DNA of 64,000 bases. It comes from Moniliophthora roreri (Eukaryota; Basidiomycota; Agaricomycetes; Agaricales; Marasmiaceae). The position numbers and the translations under genes are program-made. The stretch's first letter is position 1. Every line of letters begins with the position of its first letter. Shown in pieces: positions 34,224-46,590 of this stretch. The notes beneath the pieces were generated by a model. That model was not told the origin of the DNA, did not search any database, and saw only the letters and a program-made list of their open reading frames with translations. The stretch lies in the NCBI GenBank assembly GCA_001466705.2, contig LATX02000001.1, forward strand, positions 2,542,001 to 2,606,000, given 5' to 3'.

Positions 34224-37200
34224 TTATTGACCGTCTATGGTATTATAAGGATAGGTCAAAGAACCGGCGTTCTTTGGTGAGATGATTTCAAATTGCGACT
34301 CGTCAAAACTTGGCCTCGTACCGTCGGAATCTTTTGAGGATCCAGGTGGTGATGAAGACCTAGTTGTCAATGACGATTTGGTTCTCGGCGGAGAAGATTG
34401 GAGCGAGTCGACTTTGGTATCAACTGAAGAGGATGTGAGATGCGAGCCGCTCCTCAAATGCTGCGAGTTCAGGAATTGCTCCGGGACTCGAGGGCTGGGT
34501 GGAATCTCTGGAGACATGGCAGATGTTCTCGTGGAGCCTGTGCTGCCAATGCTAGGCCGTCTCTGGCGGGCACCATCGGAACTTACACGATCCATACCGG
34601 GGCGCCCAGGGGTGTCTTTTCCGTTGGCCCCGCCATTTTGCGCAGCAGACTTCCATTTAAGAATCGACTTTCTAATACTTGTCCGTTGACTTTCGGTCGC
34701 ATGAGGGGGAATTTGGGGTGGCGGCATATCAGTAAACGCAGGTGATACTGACCGTGATGATGCCTTCCGTCTCGCCGTCGGGTAGGGTGACTCTTGATCG
34801 AAATGAAGGTCAATTTCACTTCCTGACTTCTTCCCATGTAGCATCTGCGCTGCTATTATCGGTATGGGAGCTGGCCGCCCCGATGCTGGTTGGAGGGGTA
34901 TTGCGAGTTGCTCAGGAATATCAGGAATGTCCAACTGGAGGGTTTCAGCAAATCCGCCATTACGGCAGAGGGTGACGACGACGTACCTCTTCTTGCGAAG
35001 GCCGTTCAGGGCGTACTGGTGGATGTGGGGATTGCCGTCCAAATGTCGTGCTGATAGGCGATGGCATTGGCAAATCCAGACTTGATTTTGACGCCGCCTG
35101 TTGTGCCGAAAACTTTGACGATCCTGCTGGGGCTAGTGTCGCAGGGGTAGGTGGCGGCGGGGACAAGCTGGGGCCTGAAGACTTATTGCTCCGCCTCCAT
35201 AACCTTTTGATGGTCTTCATAGAAACAACGCCCTTGCTTTTGGTAACCACTTCGACTTCGTCCTTGACCGAGTCCGCTGAGAACCTGCTAGACCTCGAAC
35301 CTGCCAGATCTTGCCCATCGCCCTGTTTACGCCTTAGATTCTCAGTCGGAACTCCGGCAGGAACGGGGTCCCAATAATTATTCGAGCTTCTATCAGAGTT
35401 TCTTGGAGCCGTCTCGGGAGGACTTGATGGATAACGACCAAAGGGGTCGGGCGACAACGGGATAGGTGAGTCATCTTCTGCCTGAGAGAATCTGGTGGCA
35501 TCAAAAGGTGGTTGAGAGCCTGGAGTAGCTACCCCGTTGACTGCCAACCGAGGTGCTGCTGTCGAGTCCTTGTCAAAACTACCGTTGATTGGACTAGCGG
35601 GAAGCACGTCACGGCTGCGCGGAGCTCCGGGTGGTAGATCAAGGAGACCGTCTGACGACGACGAAAACCTCGTATTCTGCATTTCTTCAAGGTCGATCTT
35701 GAGGGCTCGAGGCGAGAGTTGCGCGAGATTCTATATTTTCACCCGTTAGAGTGTGGTGTAGAGTGGGTCAGATCACTCACTCTCTCAATTTCATCTAACC
35801 TCTCCTTGAAGAGCAACTGACTACGACGACGGGCGTCATACTGCGTGATGAAGTCAGATTAGTTAGATTGAAGAAATATGACCTGTTATGACAACTTACA
35901 TCCAAGCTGGGATCCAAGCCTAGATCCAGATCCTCGAAAACAGCTCCAACCCTTTTCTCTAGATCTGGCCCACTTCTTGGTACAAATCCATCGTCACTCA
36001 AATCCTCTATTTCAAAACGTAACTCTGCTTCAGGCGTTCCTTTCAGATACGGAAGATGCGTACTGCCACTTGCACTGCCAGAGCTCTTTTGAGGACTCGG
36101 AATGCCCAGCTCGTGACCAGATGACCCTACTCCGTGAATGACAAGTGGTGGCGGCACGTTCTTGCGGTTTAATTGAGGGTTCACCTGTCGTATCAACTCA
36201 TCAACTTCCGCAACATCGTCACTATCCTCCCCTCCTCCACTAACCTCCTCATCTGGATCAGCACTCAGCTCAGCTCCAGTTAATGCCAAATCGACCACTT
36301 TTGGATTCTTGAGCTTCCGCTTGACTTGGTTATTGTTGCGCATATCTGCCCAGGTATCAGCGTCATTCCCAAAAACATCAGCAAGGGGATCCCTGCCTGT
36401 AGACGCGACACGAGCAGTTTCGTCGTCGTCATAATCCGAATCGAAGTCGTCATCGTCATCAAGCGGCTCATAGCCTTCTGCCCCGTTTGTACGGTCAAAC
36501 ATCGATGTCGGGCTGGCAGTCCGTGCTCTCCCGGTAAGTCTTAGTTTGATTGGGGGTGGCTTACCCTCTGATGCGTCGTCTACACTTGCTGAACCAGCCT
36601 TCCGACGTTTGTCATGGTTCATCTTCCTGCTTCGTAGCCAAGGCTTATACCATCCTGCTTTCTTGCGATCAATGTCGAACTCAACCTTGGCCAAGATGGG
36701 TATTATTGACTGCGAGTTCAAACCTGGAAGATCGAGCGAATTTGCCCGTAAAGAATCAGCATCGGATGGGACTGAGGTATCTGGGGTTTCGCTACCAGAT
36801 GCCAAGGAATGTGATGAAGACGACTCGGGAGGAGATTTGTTAGTCAACGGCGTCTCCGATGTCGAAGAAGGGGTAGAGGGAGAGGGATATGGAGGGGCAA
36901 GTGGAGATTCTGCATTGGTACTATTGCTGCTTGACAATAGTGGTCGCAAAGGTTTCGTGCCGTTGGGGGACCCGTCCCGAAGTAAAGTAGGCGTTGAACG
37001 GGCTGCACTGCGCAAACCGAGGCCGATCAGCCCTGGGGATGCTGGACGCGCAAAGCTCTCATCCTGCTGCTCCACTTTCCACACTCGTATCCATAGGTGC
37101 TTCCAAACCTCCTCGGAAAGACGAGGTCCTGGCTCGTCCTCTTCATTGAGTTCTCCTTCGTCAGTAGGCGTAGTTGATGGACTGCGTGGATTTGACACGA

Positions 37201-37708
37201 GATATAAGACGATCCCAGTCGTACTGGGCAGCGCATATTCGCGTGCAATAGCCCATAGTTGGGCTTGTAGCGTCGGATAGACCGGTACGAGGGTACCCCG
37301 TCTAAATTGGGTATGATATCCGGACGCTGATTGTGGTGGTGGAGTTAGCACAGACGGTCTCCTGTCGTTCGAGTCGTGAGGTATGGATAAAGGGGGTATG
37401 ACATGAAGCAGAAATTTAGATGTCGGGGGAGCATATGTATTGAAGGTCATGACTGAGGATGCTGAAGGACTCGGCGACCTTCTGAATGGTTCTGAAGAAG
37501 GCTGGAGAGTCGGAGATAGCATTGTTGAAGGTGATAAAGGGTAATTAGGATAATGGTGAACTGGGGTCGGAACACCGAGGGCATTGGCTAGCTTCGCCAA
37601 ACGGTGGGGAGGTAAGGGTGCCTTTGGACGACCCCATGTCGGTGATGGTACGGGAGGAGTGGAATCACGGGGAGTTTCTGAGCTAGCTGGTTCGTTATTG
37701 TTGGACAT
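34224..37708 (-). CDS. Large disordered protein of unknown function
   Basis: Four exons (37708-35900, 35840-35781, 35730-34987, 34934-34224) give 1107 aa. I do not recognise the family. The first 80 residues are Pro/Ser-rich. A more ordered region at about 90-220 contains SKFLLHVIPPLSIPHD, LVPVYPTLQAQLWAIAREYA, TGIVLYLVSNPRS and EEVWKHLWIRVWKVEQQ, which could be one small domain. Then come acidic stretches (EPLDDDDDFDSDYDDDE), a short charged helix YDARRRSQLLFKERLDEIER encoded by a 60-bp exon, and a long Ser/Pro region. The basic segment SMKTIKRLWRRSNK and the motif LHFDQESPYPTARRK look conserved-like within otherwise variable sequence. The last intron (34935-34986) was placed because it restores phase. 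A cytoskeletal or signalling scaffold is possible but is a guess. Confidence 0.72.
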
Positions 37709-38618
37709 GATATCAAGGCAGGTTCGTGGCGAGCGTCAACGCGTGAAATGACTAGAACTGTTTTGCTGCTAATGTCCAATATTTCAATTGTGCTATGAAT
37801 AAGTGTCAGTTGGGTGTAGACATACAAGGTATTGAACATACCAAATAAACCAAGTTCGTGCCCTTGAAAGCGTTGAGAAAAATGCCACAGGATTATAGGC
37901 CGTAGTATGAATGAGAATGTAGGCAAAAATATTAGAACAAGATCAACATGGAACAAAGCCAGCTACAGATGCTGAACAGAGCGGTAAACGGACAACATTT
38001 CTCGGGGCGGATAACATTTGTGGAAGGTGGATCACACGATTCCTCTCTTGGCAAGAAAATTTGCCAGCAAGCCCCATGGACATCAAGTTGCGCGCCAATC
38101 TTCTCTGCAGAGCTAGCTCCTCAGTCGGACATAGAAGGCTCATCAATATCATACATGCATATCATGTTACTCTTTCCGAAAAGAACTCGTCTTCGCTTCG
38201 AAAGGTAACATGGAAATGCACCAAAACCCCCTAAATCAACCCCCTACTCGCCTCACAGAGTCAATCGTTGATATATATCAAAAGTAAACAGTATACATCT
38301 TCAAACTAGTAGGTGACACGAAGAACGAAAAAAACTAGAAGACTAGCTAGTACGAGTATCGAGATAACAATACGCATTCAAAGCAACTCAACGGGTCAGG
38401 GAGCGGTATCCCTTCTAGTCCATTGGGGAAAAGGAAAAGATAAAGGCATCCTGAAGTGAAACGTAGGGTAATCCATCCAAATCCATCCATCCGTCCATCC
38501 GTCCGTCCGTCCATCCATCCATCCTTCCTTTCTGTAGCATCAGAAGACCATCACACATAGCACCGAAAGCATCTCATCCTCGTACCCGACCACTTCGACC
38601 GGTGACCCAGCACACAGC
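37709..38618. other. Intergenic region between chitin synthase 3' end and the unknown-protein promoter
   Basis: Holds the promoter of the 1107-aa gene and the chitin synthase 3' UTR with an ATCC/GTCC microsatellite. No gene was recognised. Confidence 0.5.
38471..38530. repeat. ATCC/GTCC tetranucleotide microsatellite
   Basis: About 60 bp of imperfect ATCC repeats with a block of GTCC variants (ccgtccatccgtccgtccgt). It lies about 90 bp past the chitin synthase stop, in the probable 3' UTR. Confidence 0.85.
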
Positions 38619-41600
38619 CTAATGGCCGAATAATCGGAAGACAAGGTAAAGAAGCGATCCTGTAAATCGTATAGCAGAAAGACCAGCTCTATCTCAAAAT
38701 ATTAAATCCATCTCACCATGCGTAAGAAAACAGCCTACTCACAATGCAATAAACAGGAACGACAGATACGGATTGAACACCGCATCCTGGTCCGTATCCA
38801 CATGCTTGGCTACGAAATCCGTGAACGCAGTAGACGTGAACACAAGAATCATTGCCCTGTAAAAAGAGAGAGAGAGAAACAGTCAGAACATCAAGATAGA
38901 AAGAGATATCAACTCACATGTTGGTACCAACCCATGTCAACACGACATTGGTTCGGCTATTCCTATCGTGATCGGCTTGCTTGGTAGCGGTATCACGGTG
39001 CTCCTTCTCTTCAGGGGGCTTGATACGAAGAGAACTGCGTGCTGCTTGCCAAAGCTGCTCGACGTCCTCTCGCGCAGTAGGTAACTCGACTTCCATCATC
39101 TCCTTGCCGCCTTCGCCCTTGATCTTCTTGGCTCCTCCAAGGTCTTTGGCAGCACCATTGTCACCTTTGGTACCCCATGTGACATCGTGCAAGTTACACA
39201 TCGCGTACATCACTAGAAAAAAAATCAGTACCCTGCTTTCATGAACGACAAGGCCTCGTACTCAGAATGTTGACATCTACAAATACCCCAAGTTAGCACG
39301 AGTTCAAGAGCTTCAAAGGTCGAACAAACTCACAAGAAGGCAGGAAGAACATGTACTGCAGGAAACTCGTAAACATGTGCCACGGCTCAAAGTGCATAAA
39401 CGAGCTAATAAAGTACAGGCCATACGTAGCAGCCAGGGAGATGACAATATCCTGCAGGGCTCTGTTTTTCGCCACGAGTCTGTTTACAGATAAGCATCTA
39501 AACCTCAATAAGAAACAAGACTACTCACTCGGGGAAATTCGACCATCGTTCGACGGTATGTGGGACAGCAAGATACACAGTATATCCCGCACACCAAACC
39601 GTTATGACGTTACAAAGTCCGAACAAGAGGATAGCTGCACTGTACGTCCATTTGGAACCTTGTGGACGGTTACCGAGTGAACAAACCAAGACGACGAAGA
39701 GGAGGGCGATGTAGAGTTTCAAAAAAACTTCAAAGACAGCTTTACCAGCACCTTGGCTCATAAAGTTGAAAGCGTCTGCCTTGGGGTCTTGAGTTGCCGA
39801 CGAAACGAGCTGAGGACAGATATGTGTAAAAAACGGTGTTCAATACACTGGGGAACCATGTCACATACGAAGAAGAAAGCCAGGTAAAAGTTTGCGAGGG
39901 AAGTCCAAGAGAAGAGAAGCTGAATCGCGTTGTAAATGAATTCCAGCTTTTCAAAAAAAAAAAAAAAAAAAAAATTCGTGAGCTTTCGAAATGAAAAGTA
40001 AAACAGTGCCACCTACGAAGAGGATAAATTTACGAATGATATTGTGTCCAGAAGTGAAAATCCTCCAGAAGAAGACAGTAGCGTGGACGGAGGCAAACAT
40101 TGAACCATTCAGCCATCGACGACGTTGCGAAATGAATTCAGGGACCGTCGTGGGCACATCAGTTGCGGCCTTTGCGCTCTTGACATACTTCAGCCTAAAG
40201 GGAATTCGAAATGAGGAAACGATGTCGCAGATTGTCATCAAGAGACTTACACCCAACCCTCTCTCTTCTTGGTAACAATCTCAAAACAGAGAATACGATC
40301 TTCAGCCAGATACATGTTCCGCTCAAATAAACCTGCGCCATCGGCTCCACCACCGTGCATCGTCTCTCCTTTGAAATAGGAGTTGAGAGGGCCTTTCCCG
40401 TCGGAGCCATTCAAAAGTGCTTTGTAACGGTAAGCACTGAATGCACCGGGAAGCACAGAGATGTATCCAAAGACACTCTACAGGAGACCTATCAGCTCAT
40501 CATTCAGAAGATGTAACGTTAAATAACTTACTTCAAGAGGCTTGTCAAGAATGTTTGAAATCTTGTACTACGATCACGCTGTCAGTAGATGGCGTGGATC
40601 AAACTATGAATATACGATACCTCAAAGTTCTGAGATGCAGCAAGCGGACTCGTGAGAAGTAAACCGCATCCTCGACCGGTATCCACGCAAATCCTGAGAA
40701 ACGTGAGAAATTCATTTACACGGAATATCAAGTCACGTACTCTCCACAAGCACCTCCGACATTGGAATGCTTGTCAAAGCACTTCCAGAGTTCATAGATG
40801 GACGTACCAGTTGGCTTGGTACCAACATCAAGAAGAATACATACTATAAATGGGACACCATCAAGCCCCTGCAACAATAATACAGAAATAGCACGAACCA
40901 TTAGGTTTGATCAGCGGGCCAAATGCGTTGAAGAACCATCGGTGACTGTTGAGCTTCTTCTTGTTCTGTTCCTTGAGACAGAAAAGGATTTGAACGGGGC
41001 ATGAACCGTGAGAGACTTCTCCGGTGTCAGTAACAATCACGTTGGTCGTGTATCTAGCGTTTTAATTGATTATTAGAAATGCTCGAGTTGGAATGATAAG
41101 AGAAACGTGCTCACTCAAAGATATGCGCGGTCACATCTTTCCCGGCAACTTCGTCTTTCATGACACCTTCTTGATAGCAACCCATCTGCATAACGACCAG
41201 GATCAGAGATGGGCATACCGAAACGCAAGGATATACTCACCAAACTGAGGACCTGAAGCGTCCGTTTATTGACCTTGTTGCGTCCATCGGAGACAATGCA
41301 AACGACAACCTTTTTCCATCCCTCGGGTCCCCACATTTTTGAACGATTTCTGCTGCAGAGATGTGCCACGTTCTTGATCACCCTGAACGGAAGGGAAAAA
41401 TTTAACATCAAGATCGGATTTTCTTAAAAAAAGACGAGACACTGCGGACGCACGCATTCATAGTTTTGCAGAACAAAACTTCATCCTCGTTATACATGGT
41501 CATGACAATGAAGAGCTCCGTGTGACGTCCCCATAAATATTGCCTGAGACTGTATCTGCACTTCATAAAGTCGTCCGGATCGCATGTTGCAGCGGTATAG

Positions 41601-42070
41601 CGCATCTTGGACATTTCTTCCGTATCTTGCTTTCCACCAGGGATGATACTGGAAGGTACTGGGACGTCAATGACCAAGTTGCCGTTGACTAGCTCGATTT
41701 GTCGCACGGAACGACGTTTGAGCATCTTGTCTCGTGCAACCGAGTAACCTGCGCTGCTGGGGTGGTGGTACAGTCCCGGTCTTTGCATAGGTGACTGTTG
41801 TGGTGGGTATTTAGAGCCGTAGGGCATTGCAGGAACAGCAGGGGCGTCGCTCATGTCATAGGGGTTGAGATGGACTTGGGAACCATGGTGAGTACTGGCA
41901 TAAGACTTGGTTGATTTTGCGTCCCAGTTTGAGTGCGCATCGTATTCGTTGTATCCATGGTGCTGCTGGACTGGAGGATAATCTGGGGCAACACCAGTGT
42001 TGCCGTAGTTATTGTAATTTCCTTGGTTGTATTGGTTGTAAGGATCGTGGATTGGCTGGCGGTAAGCCAT
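38619..42070 (-). CDS. Chitin synthase (division I)
   Basis: Plasma-membrane glycosyltransferase that polymerises UDP-GlcNAc into cell-wall chitin. The start [16 protein letters not shown] at 42070 leads a Tyr/Asn/Gln-rich cytosolic tail. The catalytic core follows: [80 protein letters not shown] (EDR) and [12 protein letters not shown] (QRRRW). Several C-terminal membrane helices follow, and the ending is [19 protein letters not shown] before the stop at 38619-38621. The loop [14 protein letters not shown] is typical of class I-III enzymes. More than ten introns interrupt it; one carries a 22-bp T tract by its acceptor. All catalytic motifs are present, so it should be active. It is divergent from casein kinase I across a 2.1 kb region. 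Confidence 0.93.
39953..39974. repeat. A22/T22 homopolymer inside a chitin synthase intron
   Basis: Twenty-two A on the plus strand, which is T22 in the transcript. It ends six bases (GAAAAG) before the exon that begins [11 protein letters not shown], so it forms the polypyrimidine tract of that acceptor. Confidence 0.9.
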
Positions 42071-44163
42071 GGTGGAAGAAAAGGATCAAGTCAATGTCAA
42101 AAGTCTGCGTATGCTCCCTGTCTCGAAAAGACTGAAAGAGGGAATGGACGATCTCGAAAGACCTAGGGAATGACTGGAGATGAAAGGAAGCAGGGAAGAG
42201 AGTTTGGTCGATGCCGGCCGGCGACCAGGATTTGGTACTACCAATGATCGCTTATGGTAACAAAATCAACCATGTGTAGATCGATTTCTCCATCCATTGC
42301 AGTGGTTTCATCAAGACGAAAAGCAATGCAAAAGATAGATGTTACTGGCAAAAAGTAACTACTGACATTGAGACCCCACACATGGAAAAGAGTAAAGGAG
42401 ATGGAACAAAGAGGCGCTAGGTATAGCCTGCTATAAACAGCTACTCGGATACCTTTCGTGGCAGGACCGGATTCGATGCCATTTGGCGGCGAGCCCAAGA
42501 GCTGCCAGCGACTAGGAGGATAGCCTTAGAGCAGCCAAGTTGCGGACAGCGGCACGGACTCAAGCCCGGTCCCCTGAGGAGGCCAAGCTCTTGGTCGAGG
42601 TACGCGAGGGTGGTGCACACAAGTAAGCATGTCTTATGTCGCTCTCGTCGGCTGCAGAAGTGCAGGGAAAAGCTGACTGATGCTCAGAATATAAAAGAAC
42701 GCACCTATCAAGTCGCCGATAACATCACCAAGTGATACAGAGTGAATTGGTCAGGCGCAGTTGAAGGTGACAGTCGGATCTAGAAGATTTTTGCAGGATA
42801 TGTGAGATCTTGTTTGTGCTCCGATCTGTACGCTGACCAGAACGATGCACCAACGAGGCGTTCGGTTTCATTATAGGATCACAGAGGGTCACTACTGTCC
42901 TACAGAGAAAGCCTATGGAGGAGTGAACTCCTGCAGAACCATCTAATAGAATAGTTCGCATGGAGTCATTCTCTCACACCCATCATCATGGCATGACATT
43001 ATATCTGCCATCTGATATGCTAAAATATCCAGGATGGATCCAAACGGCGACCGTAGGAGACAAGACGGACAGTGGAGAATCTTAAATGAAAGACACAAAG
43101 TCCTGAATGGACGGGCAAGGTACATTGAAGATCGGCAGATGATCTCCAGATTGCAAAAGTTATTCGCGCCAACGAGCTCCATGCCGAGAGTCGGAATGTT
43201 CAAGCCTCAGAGACGTTGAGAATGCAGGTGGCCAGGAAGACTGATGTCGATGAATAATGATAGGGATCCGAAAATGGGATCGCGGGCGGTGCGGAGCTCA
43301 TTGCTTTGGATACTTTGGCATAGTTGAACAGGATCAGCAAGAGAAGCTGAACTGAGCGTCGTCAAGCGTTAGATCAAAGGGCCATATGATTTTAACCGCT
43401 GTGAGCTGTATTAGCTGTTGCCGGTAAGCGTGAAACGAAACCAATGAAACCAAAAAAGGGCATCAGTCAGGGTGACGAGAAATCGGATAGCCCTTTGCGC
43501 CTTTGGCGCGCTATAAAGAATAAAAACTTGAGCTTCTAAGAAGGAGAAAAAAAAATTCCGAGAACCACTAGGGCGCTTTAGGCCGCAATTCAGGTTCTGC
43601 AGGGACAAGGCCTAGGAGAAAAAATTTCGGGAGACAGCAAGTCAGAAAATTCGAGCTCCGACTGATATTATTACCTGATCTTATTTGGTTGACGGTTACC
43701 TTGAACCTCCACACACACTCACAACGCATTGTATATTTTCTCATTTCTTTCTCCCTTTTTCTCTCTCGTCTCTTAATTCTACTCTGTGAGTATCTGGCTT
43801 TTGATTATCAGTGGTTCCACATCCTTTGGTCACCTTCAGGGTCTTCCTCGTGGCTGCCAGGCTACTTCCTCGGGGCTGGATTCAGGGAATGGGTAAGACA
43901 AGGTGCCAGCAAGCAGCACTCTCGAAGCAAACCGCCGATGATGGATGATGGAATCCTGGGTTAGGCGGACACTTGCGTTGCAGGCTGCTTGCAGCTGTGT
44001 GCGGCACCATTACGTGTTTCGGCGGCATGGCATCACTACAAAAACACCTTGCTTCCTCCCCCCCCTTTCAATTCCACCTTTTTTTCCCTTCTCCTTTCCT
44101 TTTACCATACTCATATTTCCTTTTATTTGACAGCAACTGTATCCCTCTTCATACCACTTGTCG
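42071..44163. other. 2.1 kb divergent promoter region of chitin synthase and casein kinase I
   Basis: No gene was recognised. The 120 bp before the kinase ATG are strongly pyrimidine-rich (44051-44130), as is common in basidiomycete 5' leaders of highly expressed genes. An intron in the kinase 5' UTR is possible. Confidence 0.5.
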
Positions 44164-45439
44164 ATGGCAGACAGTTCCTCTCACAGATTAGACCTCCGTG
44201 TTGGTGGCAAGTACAGGCTAGGAAAGAAGATTGGCTCGGGCTCTTTCGGTGCGTGGTAGACTCTTTAGCCTCATATCATTCGCCTCTGAATGATTTCTTC
44301 TATTTCAGGCGATATCTACCTGGGAGTCAATATCATCTCTGGTGAAGAAGTCGCCATCAAGCTCGAATCAGTCAAGGCTAAGCATCCCCAGCTTGAATAC
44401 GAGTCCAAGGTCTACAAGACCCTCGCTGGTGGTGTTGGTGTCCCTTTTGTGCGCTGGTTTGGCACAGAATGCGATTACAACGCCATGGTCCTCGACCTTC
44501 TCGGTCCCTCGCTTGAGGATCTCTTCAACTTTTGCAACCGCAAGTTCAGCTTGAAAACTGTCCTCCTCCTTGCGGACCAACTCGTGAGTCATAAATCCGC
44601 ACTTCACAGCCCTGTCTAACATAGACGCTCATGACATGTCATCAGATTTCCCGTATCGAATACATCCACTCGCGCAATTTCATTCATCGTGACATTAAAC
44701 CCGACAACTTCTTGATGGGTATAGGAAAGCGTGGCAACCAAGTCAACGTAATCGATTTCGGTTTGGCCAAAAAATTCAGGGACCCCAAGACCCACCTCCA
44801 CATCCCATACAGAGAAAACAAGAACTTGACTGGTACTGCTCGGTACACCTCTATCAATACTCACCTTGGTGTTGAGCAAGCCCGCCGAGATGATCTTGAA
44901 TCACTTGCCTACGTCCTCATGTACTTCCTCCGTGGCGCTCTCCCATGGCAAGGTCTCAAGGCTGCTACCAAGAAGCAGAAGTACGACCGTATCATGGAGA
45001 AGAAGATGACCACTCCTACCGACTTGCTGTGCCGAGGTTTCCCCAACGAATTCGGGATCTTCCTCAACTACACTCGTGCCCTTCGTTTCGACGACAAGCC
45101 CGACTACTCTTACCTCCGTAAACTCTTCCGTGACCTCTTTGTCCGTGAAGGGTACCAGTACGACTATGTCTTCGATTGGAGCGTTCAGCGGACCCAGGAA
45201 GACCAGGGTTCCGGCAAGACCGCTACCGGTCGTCGCAAGGTCGTTCAGGAGGAGGACGAGCAGCGCCCCAGTGACAGAATGTAAGGCTTGGTATTAACTT
45301 TGCTTCACTTGCTTTCCAGACCATGGCTGACTTTTTCTGTGTTAGGTTGCGTTCTCACACTCGCCAGGCTCAGCAGGCTGCTCCAGGTGCCGTCGGCCAA
45401 CAACGAGGCGGTCGTGGACGTGATGCAGAGCTTTGGTAA
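44164..45439 (+). CDS. Casein kinase I
   Basis: Ser/Thr protein kinase of the CK1 family (Hhp1/Yck-like). Exons 44164-44248, 44309-44583, 44646-45280 and 45346-45439 give 362 aa. The glycine loop is [15 protein letters not shown], with an intron inside it. The catalytic Lys is in EVAIKLE, the HRD loop is [14 protein letters not shown], the DFG motif is [10 protein letters not shown], and the CK1-specific [10 protein letters not shown] replaces the usual APE motif. The catalytic domain is complete. The C-terminal tail after [17 protein letters not shown] is short, Arg/Gly-rich ([13 protein letters not shown]) and lacks a CAAX prenylation box. That favours a nuclear or cytosolic Hhp1-type enzyme over a membrane Yck-type one. 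A long GC-poor, pyrimidine-rich leader precedes the ATG. Confidence 0.95.
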
Positions 45440-46590
45440 ATGATCGGTACTGTTTTGGCTCGTTATGTTTGCTCTGCGCGTCCGGGGTGTTTCTGGGGCG
45501 ATGTGGGGGTGGAAGGTAGGGGAATAGGTGTATCGCCCAGGTAGTTGGTCATCGTAGGAATCCTTTCGCTGTGCGGGTTTATTTCCGGCAGGGCTTTCAT
45601 GGGGACGTCGAGGATTGGGTAGGAGCACGCCAAGGTTTAGCGATCGTACGCAGGAGCGTGGCCGCAGTCCCTCAAAATCCATTATTCCTTGATCTCTTCA
45701 TGATCCCATGCTCTTTTCATGTCGACTATGTCCATCCAGTCGACGGCCGTATCATCATTCCAAGCAGCAAATTACGTCTTGCCGGATTTTACTTTACAGC
45801 ACAACCATAAATTGGCTTGCACTCGCCTTCCCACGTCATTTCGATCACGGACGCTATTTCATTTCAGGCTGTTGTACTCCCTAATCTTCGGAGAGGGAGG
45901 GACACCCGCTGCTCTTTTTCCTATATATTCTCGTCACGTATATGTCCCATTATCCAGCGCCCGTTTCTGTTTTCAACAAATCTCTACATCTAACTCCCAT
46001 TCCTCTTTTCTAACTTGTGCTTTTATACGACTACGTCCACCACCGTTCATCCACCACCATCACCACCATTCCCATTTCCTTTCATTTATTATTGATTGCA
46101 CACGCTCGTTGTCTCGCTTCACGTTTTTCTTTTTCATCGTCTATCGGGTTCCCAGATCGATTTATAGTCTCCATTTTGTAGTCCTTTCACCTTCCACCTC
46201 TTCCAGAATTTGCAGCTATGGACAAATTCCGTCGAGGGCGTGCGGGTGGGAGAGGGCGCCGCGTTGGTTGGTAGGAGGATTGGGTTATTTTTTACAGGGG
46301 AAGGCAAAGTGGCCTGAGGGTGCACTTTCTTTTAGAGGTACTCATACATGACATTTTTACGATAACCAGAATGATTTGTCTGTCGAATCCCTCGTCACCA
46401 GTTTTCCCTTGTAAACTGTAGTGTTAATTATCGAGAAGAATATGTGAAATCGTGCGTTCTGTAGAATACTCATTGGCGGCTAAGAGTTTGGTTGGAGATT
46501 CAGACCAAATATTGACGTACAGCATCAGAACCAAACAATTCTTCCACGTCCACACTCGCCTCGACCAGCTCAGTAGTACCTCTGCAAGAT
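45440..46590. other. Intergenic region between casein kinase I and SEC21
   Basis: Kinase 3' UTR and coatomer promoter. Pyrimidine-rich DNA around 45990-46200 gives spurious Ser/His/Phe-rich ORFs. No supported gene was seen. Confidence 0.5.

Noticed and set aside
34935..35042. Frame reading GNPHIHQYALNGLRKKRYVV in front of the last exon of the 1107-aa gene
   Set aside because: It looks protein-like but has no in-phase splice donor from the previous exon. A 52-bp GT-AG intron at 34935-34986 instead joins the flanking frames in phase.
42451..42600. Possible tRNA-like segment with GGATTCGATGCC
   Set aside because: No matching acceptor, D or anticodon arms could be drawn around it.
45719..46351. 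210-codon plus-strand ORF upstream of SEC21
   Set aside because: The Ser/Phe/His-rich translation comes from pyrimidine-rich promoter DNA, with no exon continuity or domain.
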